Below are positions 1 to 5,121 of a DNA stretch of 5,408 nt, one piece after another. The DNA comes from Deltaproteobacteria bacterium (GTDB taxonomy: Bacteria; UBA10199; SPLOWO2-01-44-7): positions 1 to 5,408 of the forward strand of contig JACQMB010000118.1 in assembly GCA_016203765.1 (NCBI GenBank). Direction: 5' to 3'. The translations under genes and the position numbers were made by a program. The notes under the pieces were generated by a model. The model worked only from the letters and a program-made list of their open reading frames with translations, was not told the origin of the DNA and ran no database searches. How positions within the stretch are numbered: position 1 is the stretch's first letter; the number at the start of each line of letters is the position of its first letter.

Positions 1-1
1 A

Positions 2-826
2 GGGAAGGAACTTTCCTACACCAATATCCTCGACGCGGACGCGGCCTGGTGGCTGATTCAGGAATTCAAAAAAGAGCCGTTTGCCTGCGCCATTCTCAAA
101 CACGCCAATCCGTGCGGTGTCGCCGCTTCGGAAAATTCGCTCAACGATGCTTTTAAAAAAGCCCTGGCCTGCGATTCCCAGTCGGCCTTCGGCGGGATTG
201 TGGCGTTCAATCGTGAGCTGGATGGGGGGACGGCCGAGGCTTGCGCAAAAATCTTTTTGGAAATTATTTTGGCTCCGGGGTTTTCAAAAGGGGCGCGGGA
301 TATTTTGGCGAAAAAGAAAAATTTGCGCCTGCTGGAAACAAAGGAAACAAAAGGACCGGAACAACTGATTCGCAGTGCCGGCGGCGGTCTTTTAATCCAG
401 GATGCCGACCGGACGATGGAAAAGCCAAACCAATGGAAGACGGCGGTCAGCAGAAAACCGACTCCGGAAGAAACAGCGGCACTCGCCTTTGCCTGGAAGA
501 TTGTGAAACATGTGAAATCGAACGCGATCGTTTTCGCCGCCGAGGATCGCACGCTGGGCATCGGCGCCGGTCAGATGAGCAGAATAGATGCCATCAAAGT
601 GGCGACGATGAAGTTTAACTCACGACTCATGACCCATGACTCACGACTTGTTGCTGCCTCCGACGCTTTTTTTCCATTCCCCGACAACATTGAGGCGATC
701 GCCCAGGCCGGCGCCACCGCGGTGATCCAACCCGGCGGCTCGATCAGGGACCCAGAGGTGATTGCCGAGGCCGACCGCCGCAACCTCGCCATGGTCTTCA
801 CCGGCGTAAGGCATTTCAGACACTAG
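2..826 (+). CDS. purH: Bifunctional AICAR transformylase / IMP cyclohydrolase PurH, C-terminal part (5' end outside window)
   Basis: PurH carries out the last two steps of IMP synthesis: 10-formyl-THF-dependent formylation of AICAR, then ring closure. The frame is open from base 2, and 274 codons are visible of a family length of roughly 510-530, so the N-terminal cyclohydrolase domain lies outside the window. Signatures of the transformylase domain are clear. KHANPCGVA with the catalytic Lys-His pair is at fragment residues 33-34, followed by SAFGGIVAFN, KKNLRLLE, the conserved Asn of SNAIVFA at 174, GAGQMSR, SDAFFPFPDN from 220, IQPGGSIRD, and the terminal FTGVRHFRH. The odd part is the stretch just before SDAFFPF. 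There the DNA is a 7-base tandem array (617-651) and the protein reads NSRLMTH then DSRLVAA, replacing the usual variable linker. The frame stays intact and no catalytic motif is hit, so the enzyme is probably functional. A perfect 9-base direct duplication (334-351) encodes ETKETK in another variable loop. Confidence 0.97.
   Translation, partial: GKELSYTNILDADAAWWLIQEFKKEPFACAILKHANPCGVAASENSLNDAFKKALACDSQSAFGGIVAFNRELDGGTAEACAKIFLEIILAPGFSKGARDILAKKKNLRLLETKETKGPEQLIRSAGGGLLIQDADRTMEKPNQWKTAVSRKPTPEETAALAFAWKIVKHVKSNAIVFAAEDRTLGIGAGQMSRIDAIKVATMKFNSRLMTHDSRLVAASDAFFPFPDNIEAIAQAGATAVIQPGGSIRDPEVIAEADRRNLAMVFTGVRHFRH
334..351 (+). repeat. Perfect 9-bp tandem duplication in purH
   Basis: GGAAACAAA occurs twice back to back, in an A-rich stretch, giving the in-frame peptide ETKETK after the conserved KKNLRLLE. 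Being a multiple of three it keeps the frame. It lies in a loop of variable length in PurH proteins, so it is probably neutral slippage. Confidence 0.7.
617..651 (+). repeat. Heptanucleotide tandem array inside purH (unit GACTCAY)
   Basis: Five consecutive 7-base units can be read directly: AACTCAC, GACTCAT, GACCCAT, GACTCAC, GACTTGT. The first and last are degenerate. Because 7 is not a multiple of 3, each three units (21 bases) encode a 7-residue repeat, seen here as NSRLMTH followed by DSRLVAA. The tract sits in the variable linker before the conserved SDAFFPF segment of PurH. It resembles the array at 3972-3999 in period and in its GACY core. Confidence 0.85.
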
Positions 827-827
827 C

Positions 828-855
828 TTGAAACAAAAAAAGTATGTGCTATAGG
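828..855 (+). promoter_or_regulatory. Possible sigma70-type promoter in front of purD (extended -10)
   Basis: In the 37-base purH-purD gap there is TTGAAA (828-833), a 16-base spacer, and TATAGG (850-855). The -10 is preceded by TG-C, making an extended -10 of the form TGnTATA. Transcription would start about 861-862, two or three bases before the purD ATG at 864, so a message from here would be nearly leaderless. The only Shine-Dalgarno-like element, AGGG at 853-856, overlaps the -10 and would be used only by read-through transcripts from purH. This is a motif match by eye. Confidence 0.4.
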
Positions 856-863
856 GCCGTGTC

Positions 864-2099
864 ATGAACCTCCTCGTCATCGGCTCTGGCGGACGTGAGC
901 ATGCGCTGGTTTGGAAGCTGGCCGCTTCGCCCCGGGTCAAAAAACTTTACTGCGCGCCGGGGAATGCGGGGATAGCGAGGCAGGCGGAATGCGCGGATAT
1001 TGCCGCGGCCGATATTTCCAAACTTCTGACCTTTGCCAAAGAGAAGCAAATCGACCTGACGATCGTGGGGCCCGAAGCCCCGCTGGCCGCGGGCCTCGTG
1101 GATGCCTTCAAAAAAGAGCACCTCAATATTTTTGGTCCCACAAAAGAGGCGGCCAAACTGGAGGCCTCCAAAATTTACACCAAGGAATTTTGCGGCCGCT
1201 ATCAAATCCCGCAGGCCGGCTACAAAACTTTTACCAATCCGAAAGAGGCCAAAGCCTATGTTGAAACCCATGATTATCCTTTGGTGGTCAAGGCCGACGG
1301 CTTGGCTCAGGGGAAGGGGGTGGCCATTTGTCAAAAGAAAGAGGAGGCCCTCGCGGCGATTCAAAAATACGACAAAATAGTCATTGAGGATTTTTTGAAA
1401 GGGGAGGAGGCTTCGTTCATCGCGGTCGTGGACGGCAATCATATTCTGCCGCTGGCCTCCTCCAAAGACCACAAACGCCTGCTCGACGGCGAGAGGGGCC
1501 CCAACACCGGCGGGATGGGAGCGTTTTCCCCTTCGCCTTTAATCAATCGGGAGATGTATGAAAAAATAATGGAGACGATCATGATCCCGGCGGTGCGCGC
1601 CATGGTCACGGAGGGTTTTCCGTTTGTCGGATTTTTGTACGCCGGCCTGATGATCGCCAAGGGGGAGCCGAGGCTTTTGGAATTCAACGTCCGCTTGGGC
1701 GATCCGGAGGCCCAGGCCATTTTGCCGCGTTTAAGGACCGACCTGGTGGAAATTTTTCAAAAGGCCCTCGACGGCCGCCTCAACGAAGTCGAACTTTCCT
1801 GGGAAACGGACGCGGCCTGCTGTGTGGTGATGGCCTCGCAGGGTTATCCGGGGACTTACGAAAAAGGACTCCCCATTCAGGGTTTGAACGAGGCCGAATC
1901 GCTTCCCGATACCATCGTTTTTCACGCCGGGACCCGGCTCCAGGGAGAGCGGGTGGTCACCGAGGGGGGGAGGGTGCTGGGGGTGAGCGCGCTGGGAAAA
2001 AATGTTGCGGAGGCCTCCCAAAAGGCGTATACCGCGGCGGAGAAGATTTCCTGGAAGGGAAGTTTTTATCGAAAAGATATTGGGAGGGGTGTTCGATGA
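864..2099 (+). CDS. purD: Phosphoribosylamine--glycine ligase (GAR synthetase) PurD
   Basis: PurD joins glycine to 5-phosphoribosylamine using ATP, the second step of purine synthesis, in the cytoplasm. The 411-residue product is close to the usual 420 and has all domains in order. The N-terminal domain opens with NLLVIGSGGREHALVWKL and APGNAGIA, and GPEAPLAAGLVD follows near residue 72. FGPTKEAAKLEASK marks entry into the ATP-grasp domain. Then come VVKADGLAQGKGVA (about 142-154) in the ATP site, DHKR-LLDGERGPNTGGMGAFSP (about 202-223), and LEFNVRLGDPEAQ (about 272-284), which holds the metal-binding Glu/Asn. The C-terminal domain ends with the characteristic FYRKDIG. The ATG at 864 starts exactly at the family N-terminus. 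It lies 37 bases after purH, and the TGA is shared with the purE start (ATGA), so purD and purE are translationally coupled. I see no missing key residue. Confidence 0.98.
   Translation: MNLLVIGSGGREHALVWKLAASPRVKKLYCAPGNAGIARQAECADIAAADISKLLTFAKEKQIDLTIVGPEAPLAAGLVDAFKKEHLNIFGPTKEAAKLEASKIYTKEFCGRYQIPQAGYKTFTNPKEAKAYVETHDYPLVVKADGLAQGKGVAICQKKEEALAAIQKYDKIVIEDFLKGEEASFIAVVDGNHILPLASSKDHKRLLDGERGPNTGGMGAFSPSPLINREMYEKIMETIMIPAVRAMVTEGFPFVGFLYAGLMIAKGEPRLLEFNVRLGDPEAQAILPRLRTDLVEIFQKALDGRLNEVELSWETDAACCVVMASQGYPGTYEKGLPIQGLNEAESLPDTIVFHAGTRLQGERVVTEGGRVLGVSALGKNVAEASQKAYTAAEKISWKGSFYRKDIGRGVR
2082..2089 (+). promoter_or_regulatory. Strong Shine-Dalgarno for purE
   Basis: The purine run GGGAGGGG contains GGAGG (2083-2087) eight bases before the purE ATG at 2096. 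It lies within the last codons of purD and supports the ATGA-overlap start. Confidence 0.75.
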
Positions 2100-2596
2100 A
2101 AGAAAAACCGCTGGTCACGATTGTGATGGGCTCCGATTCCGATTTTTCCGTGATGGAGGAGACGGGAAAAACGCTGGATGAATTTGGGGTGACGTATGAA
2201 TATAAAGTCACCTCCGCCCACCGCTCGCCCGATCAGGCCGTTACCTTTGCCAAAGGTTTGTTTGACCGGGGCATCAAGGTGGTCATCGCCGGGGCGAGTT
2301 ATTCGGCTCATCTGCCGGGGGTGTTGGCTTCCCACACCACCCTGCCGGTGATCGGCGTGCCGCTCGACGCCTCACCGCTCAAGGGGATGGAGGCCCTCTT
2401 TTCGATGGGACAGATGCCTCCCGGCGTGCCGGTGGCCACGGTAACGATTGGAAAAGCGGGCGCCAAAAACGCGGCGTTGTTTGCCGTGGAAATCCTGGCC
2501 ACGAACGACGAACGCCTGCAAAAATTGTTGAAAGACCACCGCGCCCAAATCGCCGCCTCAGTTGAAGAGAAGGACAAAAATGTCCGAAATTCTTAG
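2096..2596 (+). CDS. purE: N5-carboxyaminoimidazole ribonucleotide mutase PurE (class I)
   Basis: Class I PurE converts N5-CAIR, made by PurK, to CAIR. The 166-residue length fits. GSDSD is at residues 12-16, SAHRSP with the catalytic His42 at 40-45, AHLPG with His72 at 71-75, then LPVIGVP, SMGQMPPGVPVATV, and IGKAGAKNAALFA near the C-terminus. The AHLPG and QMP signatures favour class I over the AIR-carboxylase class II, so a purK gene is expected elsewhere; none is visible here. Two departures from the usual sequence stand out: SAHRSP instead of SAHRTP, and AGASYSAHLPG (65-75) where most class I enzymes have AGAGGAAHLPG. The start overlaps the purD stop by 4 nt behind a strong ribosome site. 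The 3' end overlaps tsaC by 17 nt, and the final lysine/glutamate-rich codons double as the tsaC ribosome-binding site. Confidence 0.96.
   Translation: MKEKPLVTIVMGSDSDFSVMEETGKTLDEFGVTYEYKVTSAHRSPDQAVTFAKGLFDRGIKVVIAGASYSAHLPGVLASHTTLPVIGVPLDASPLKGMEALFSMGQMPPGVPVATVTIGKAGAKNAALFAVEILATNDERLQKLLKDHRAQIAASVEEKDKNVRNS
2567..2574 (+). promoter_or_regulatory. Shine-Dalgarno deciding the tsaC start
   Basis: GAGAAGGA ends five bases before ATG 2580. An upstream in-frame TTG at 2562 would extend the protein by six residues (MKRRTK). However, it would lie upstream of this site and has no good site of its own, so ATG 2580 is preferred. Confidence 0.65.
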
Positions 2597-3218
2597 AATC
2601 AACCCCAAAGTCCCCGAGGCCGATGAAATCAAAAAGGCCGCCCAGTATATTCTGGATGGCGAAGTCATCGCCTATCCCACGGAGACGATTTATGGTTTGG
2701 GGGCCGACGTCTTTAACCGAAAGGCGGTCAAAAAAATTTATGATCTAAAGGCCCGCGATTACGGTCTCCCCATCGCGATCCTGGTCTCTTCCGTCCAGAT
2801 GTTACGAGAACTGGTCACCGGAATTCCGGAACGGGCCGAGGCGCTGATGCGCCGTTACTGGCCCGGCCCCCTGACGATTTTGTTTGAAGTGAATGAAAAA
2901 TTTCCCCGGAGCCTGGTCACCAATACCGGCAAGGTCGGGGTGAGGATCTCGTCCCATCCCATTGTGGCGGCCTTGGTGACCCAGGCGGGCCGCCCCATCA
3001 CGACCACCTCGGCCAAATTAAGCGTCTTTCCTCCCTCGCTCAACGTCAAACACCTGCAAAAATATTTCGGGGAGAAGATTTCCTGTCTCATCGACGGCGG
3101 GGAGTGTGAACCCTCCCGCGGCTCCACCGTGGTGGATGTTACCCAGGAGACCATGCGGATTATCCGGGAGGGGACGATCCCGGCCGAAGCGGTGATCCGA
3201 ACTTTTCAGCAGTCATAA
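2580..3218 (+). CDS. tsaC: Sua5/YrdC/YwlC-family protein, probable threonylcarbamoyl-AMP synthase with altered SxN motif
   Basis: This family uses ATP, threonine and bicarbonate to make threonylcarbamoyl-AMP for the t6A37 modification of ANN-decoding tRNAs. The 212-residue product is a single YrdC-like domain. It has YPTETIYGLGADV (32-44), the KxR pair K57/R59, YWPGPLTILFE (93-103), GVRISSHP (120-127), a DGG motif, STVVDVT, and the closing IIREGTIP. The tetrad in TsaC/Sua5 is KxR plus SxN. Here S144 is present but the Asn position is K146 (codon AAA, 3015-3017), and the following SG is SV. The usual TSANxSG therefore reads TSAKLSV. YciO-type relatives also lack SxN, so activity may be weak, altered or lost, although the rest looks like a true synthase. 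The start ATG 2580 lies inside the purE 3' end (17-nt overlap), so the gene is the distal member of the pur operon. Its last 6 nt overlap the convergent dciA. Confidence 0.9.
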   Translation: MSEILRINPKVPEADEIKKAAQYILDGEVIAYPTETIYGLGADVFNRKAVKKIYDLKARDYGLPIAILVSSVQMLRELVTGIPERAEALMRRYWPGPLTILFEVNEKFPRSLVTNTGKVGVRISSHPIVAALVTQAGRPITTTSAKLSVFPPSLNVKHLQKYFGEKISCLIDGGECEPSRGSTVVDVTQETMRIIREGTIPAEAVIRTFQQS

Positions 3219-3512
3219 CAGGCACCAGCGGATGCCGTTTATTTTTAAATCCGGGTATGTTGCGCGGATTTTTTGAAGGATTGCTTCTTCCTTGAACCTC
3301 AACTCCTGCAGCCAGCACGACCCCCGGACCCCCACCACCAGGGTCTCCTTCGACCATTTTAGCGGCCGGGCCTGCTCGGCAATTTGTATACCGACCAGGC
3401 TATCCCACTGTTCCCACAAGGCATATTGTTGTCTTTTCAGATTCCACTTGGAATCGGACAATAATTTTCCTAAAATGTCTCCGATGGCTTGAAATTGTCT
3501 GCGCCGCCGCAT
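3213..3512 (-). CDS. dciA: DciA-like protein (DUF721), putative replicative helicase loader
   Basis: DciA is the DnaB helicase-interacting factor of bacteria without DnaC or DnaI. The 99-residue product matches the DUF721 core. A very basic N-terminus (MRRRRQ) leads into a helical stretch ending LWEQWDSLVGIQIAEQARPLKW (32-53), with the conserved Trp36, VG at 40-41 and Pro50. Then come the strand TLVVGVRGSCWLQELRF (57-73), with Trp67 and EL at 70-71, and the terminal INGIRW. Many homologues are longer, with extra extensions; this one is essentially the single KH-like domain. The start ATG is supported by AGGA on the minus strand (complement of 3521-3524), eight bases upstream. The gene is convergent with tsaC (6-nt overlap of stops) and divergent from the dksA-like gene. 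Low sequence conservation in DUF721 makes the family call good but not certain. Confidence 0.82.
   Translation of the reverse strand: MRRRRQFQAIGDILGKLLSDSKWNLKRQQYALWEQWDSLVGIQIAEQARPLKWSKETLVVGVRGSCWLQELRFKEEAILQKIRATYPDLKINGIRWCLL
3221..3246 (+). terminator. Probable intrinsic terminator of the pur-tsaC operon
   Basis: Two bases after the tsaC stop the sequence can fold as GGCACC, loop AGC, GG, bulged A, TGCC. The U-rich tail GTTTATTTTT follows at 3237-3246. The stem is six pairs with one bulge, so it is modest. It lies inside the 3' coding end of the opposite-strand dciA gene. Folding was judged by eye only. Confidence 0.45.
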
Positions 3513-3541
3513 GCCGGTGATCCTGCCACAGCGGTTTCAAG

Positions 3542-3570
3542 TTGACAACGGCTTTTGAATGGGAAAAGAT
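3542..3570 (+). promoter_or_regulatory. Probable promoter of the dksA-like gene
   Basis: A perfect -35 hexamer TTGACA (3542-3547) is followed after 17 bases by AAAGAT (3565-3570), a poor -10 with three of six consensus bases. Start of transcription would be near 3577, giving a leader of about 15-25 bases. The spacer also holds a 6-base inverted pair, AACGGC (3547-3552) and GCCGTT (3574-3579), which flanks the -10 and could be coincidental. I see no clear promoter for dciA on the other strand. Confidence 0.5.
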
Positions 3571-3585
3571 GCGGCCGTTTTTAAA

Positions 3586-3592
3586 AGAGGAG
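3586..3592 (+). promoter_or_regulatory. Shine-Dalgarno of the dksA-like gene; spacing questions the ATG start
   Basis: AGAGGAG lies only one base before ATG 3594, too close for normal initiation. It lies ten bases before an in-frame GTG at 3603. Starting at GTG would give MNKRDIDRFKKLL, a typical N-terminus for this family. GTG 3603 is thus a serious alternative. Confidence 0.6.
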
Positions 3593-3593
3593 T

Positions 3594-3968
3594 ATGGAAA
3601 AGGTGAATAAAAGGGATATAGATCGTTTTAAAAAATTGCTGACCGAGCGGAAGGCCGCCTTGCTGAACACCCTCACGGACAACAAGGAGCAGGGCCTGGG
3701 TTTCAGCTCGGAAGACCTGCACGATGAGATCGACCTGGCCTCCTCTGAGGCCGACCAATCCCTGAATTTGCGCCTGAGAGACCGGGAAAGGGTTCTGCTG
3801 AAAAAAATCGAGCGGACCCTGCAAAAAATCGACGAAGGCGAATTCGGTGTTTGCGAGCAGTGCGGCGAGGAGATCAGCTTGAAACGCCTGGAGGCCCGCC
3901 CCGTGACCGACCTGTGCATTCGTTGTAAAGAAGAGCAGGAGAGGGTCGAAAAAGGCTACGCGGATTGA
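3594..3968 (+). CDS. dksA: TraR/DksA-family zinc-finger RNA polymerase-binding regulator
   Basis: DksA-type proteins insert a coiled coil into the RNA polymerase secondary channel and, with ppGpp, reset initiation at rRNA and stress promoters. The 124-residue product has an N-terminal amphipathic helix (about 5-34). The coil-tip motif DxxDxA is intact as D44-E-I-D47-L-A49, the acidic pair needed for activity in E. coli DksA. A second charged helix (about 52-82) precedes a C4 zinc finger with C87, C90, C108 and C111 (CxxC, 17 residues, CxxC). EARPVTDLCIRC is highly typical. The protein is shorter than E. coli DksA (151) and lacks its N-terminal extension, as is common outside gammaproteobacteria. 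The intact tip motif favours a DksA-like role over a plain TraR homologue. The start is ATG 3594 or, on ribosome-site spacing, GTG 3603. The stop is 13 bases from the convergent gshA stop, with the heptamer array between and no clear terminator. Confidence 0.93.
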   Translation: MEKVNKRDIDRFKKLLTERKAALLNTLTDNKEQGLGFSSEDLHDEIDLASSEADQSLNLRLRDRERVLLKKIERTLQKIDEGEFGVCEQCGEEISLKRLEARPVTDLCIRCKEEQERVEKGYAD

Positions 3969-3971
3969 AGA

Positions 3972-3999
3972 GGACCACGGACTACGGACTAGGGACCAA
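3972..3999 (+). repeat. Heptanucleotide tandem array between convergent dksA and gshA
   Basis: Four 7-base units are read directly: GGACCAC, GGACTAC, GGACTAG, GGACCAA. The array begins 3 bases after the dksA stop and runs into gshA. On the minus strand it supplies the gshA TAG stop (3984-3982) and the codons for the final VPSP residues. It has the same period and GACY core as the array in purH. It has no inverted symmetry, so it does not look like a terminator. Confidence 0.85.
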
Positions 4000-5121
4000 A
4001 TCTTTTTCCTCCAACGCAACGGCCAGGCAGGCAATTTTTCCCAGCCATTTTGCAATCGTAAAAAAGTCGTCATGGTCATCGCAGTGGAGATTGATCTCCT
4101 TGCCCACATTTTCGCTGTCTTTGTGAAAGCAGAGTGTTTCAAACCGTGCCCCCGGCGTGTTGAGCGAGGCGCGGGCGTCTTTGTCTTGATGAATCCGAAA
4201 AAATCCCCCCACCGATTCGCCACCCACGTAATAGAGGACCGGTTCAATCGGCCCCCCTTCAAACGTGTCGATGGTGGGGATCCCCTCCTGAATCAAAAAT
4301 TCCCGCGCGGCCGTTCCTCCTTTGCTGGCGGAGAGTTTTTTTCTGGCCTTCCGGTTGAGGGTTAAAATCTCCTTCGGGTCTTCAATATGGGTCAGTCCCA
4401 GGCCGAACGTCCCGGCATTGCTTTTGATAAAAATGTAGGGCTTTTCGGTTATGCCGTATTGCCGGTATTTGTCGGCCGTCTTTTGGACCACCTTTTCGGC
4501 GGTTGCGGCCAATCTTTTTAAGTCGTCCGGATTTTGAATATCCACGCCGTGCTCCAAACAGGTGATGGGGCAAAAACGCCAGCAGTCCATCCCCAGGAGA
4601 GAGGCCAGTTCACGGGCCAGCGAACAGTAAATCTCGATGTGGTGTTTTTTGCGCCGGCTAAACCAGCCCAGTTGGGGGGAGGGAAAAACGGGGACTTTGG
4701 CTTTCTGCAGTGCCTCCGGGATGCCGGAGGAACAGTCATTGTTGAGCAGTATCAAATCCGGGTCTTGGTCGGTCACCTCAAAACCCCCTTCCGTCAGGAT
4801 GGCCTTGAGCCGTGCGAGATGCTCAAAATAGGGGCGGTTTCTCGTAAAGGCCTCCGGGAAAATCCGGATTTTTTTGGCCCCCGGCGCCTGTTTTTGAAAA
4901 TAGTTTTTAAAATGATGGGCCGCCCTCTTGGAAAAGGTATTGCAGAGGTTGTTGAAACCGGCCGGGAAGACGTTGGTGTCGATCACCGAAATTTTAAAGC
5001 CGGCGTTGCGGATGTCGACCGAGGTGGTGACCGGCAGGGTCAACCCCTCCGCCTTGCCGGCAAACCATCGGGCGATCGCCTTTTCCTTTTCCCTGATTTT
5101 TTTCGCCGTTTCCCGGATCAT
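3982..5121 (-). CDS. gshA: Glutamate--cysteine ligase, GshA PF08886 type
   Basis: This enzyme makes gamma-glutamylcysteine from glutamate, cysteine and ATP, the first step of glutathione synthesis. The family differs from E. coli GshA and has ATP-grasp-like features. The 379-residue product carries its signatures in order: TTSVDIRNAGFKISVIDTN and FPAGFNNL (32-59), a YRQYGI segment, and KPYIFIKSNAGTFGLG (227-242), the nucleotide-loop-like motif. LNRKARKKLSASKGG follows, then IQEGIPT (277-283), EPVLYYVGGESVGGFFRIH (293-311) and SLNTPG (319-324). ATG 5121 is chosen over an ATG at 5178 because it forms an ATGA overlap with the upstream nuclease stop. It also has GGAG (complement of 5133-5136) 11 bases upstream, and the preceding 19 codons look like read-through of the upstream gene. 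The C-terminus (LVPSP) and stop come from the heptamer array, so the tail is probably recent. The family usually has somewhat longer members. No gshB is in the window. Confidence 0.93.
   Translation of the reverse strand: MIRETAKKIREKEKAIARWFAGKAEGLTLPVTTSVDIRNAGFKISVIDTNVFPAGFNNLCNTFSKRAAHHFKNYFQKQAPGAKKIRIFPEAFTRNRPYFEHLARLKAILTEGGFEVTDQDPDLILLNNDCSSGIPEALQKAKVPVFPSPQLGWFSRRKKHHIEIYCSLARELASLLGMDCWRFCPITCLEHGVDIQNPDDLKRLAATAEKVVQKTADKYRQYGITEKPYIFIKSNAGTFGLGLTHIEDPKEILTLNRKARKKLSASKGGTAAREFLIQEGIPTIDTFEGGPIEPVLYYVGGESVGGFFRIHQDKDARASLNTPGARFETLCFHKDSENVGKEINLHCDDHDDFFTIAKWLGKIACLAVALEEKDLVPSP

Noticed and set aside
617..651. CRISPR-like or integron-like repeat
   Set aside because: Units are 7 bases with no spacers, in a coding frame; it is a simple tandem array.
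849..1472. 207-residue minus-strand open frame opposite purD
   Set aside because: It is fully covered by purD, which has every family motif. The translation shows no domain.
2562..2579. TTG start for tsaC adding MKRRTK
   Set aside because: The Shine-Dalgarno GAGAAGGA lies downstream of the TTG and at proper distance from ATG 2580.
3547..3579. Inverted pair AACGGC / GCCGTT as an operator or hairpin in the dciA-dksA spacer
   Set aside because: Only six pairs with a 21-base loop and no extension; this can arise by chance in a short spacer. It is mentioned only as a note under the promoter.
3969..4012. Bidirectional terminator between dksA and gshA
   Set aside because: The gap is a direct heptamer array without inverted symmetry. 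The T-run at 4002-4006 has no stem before it.
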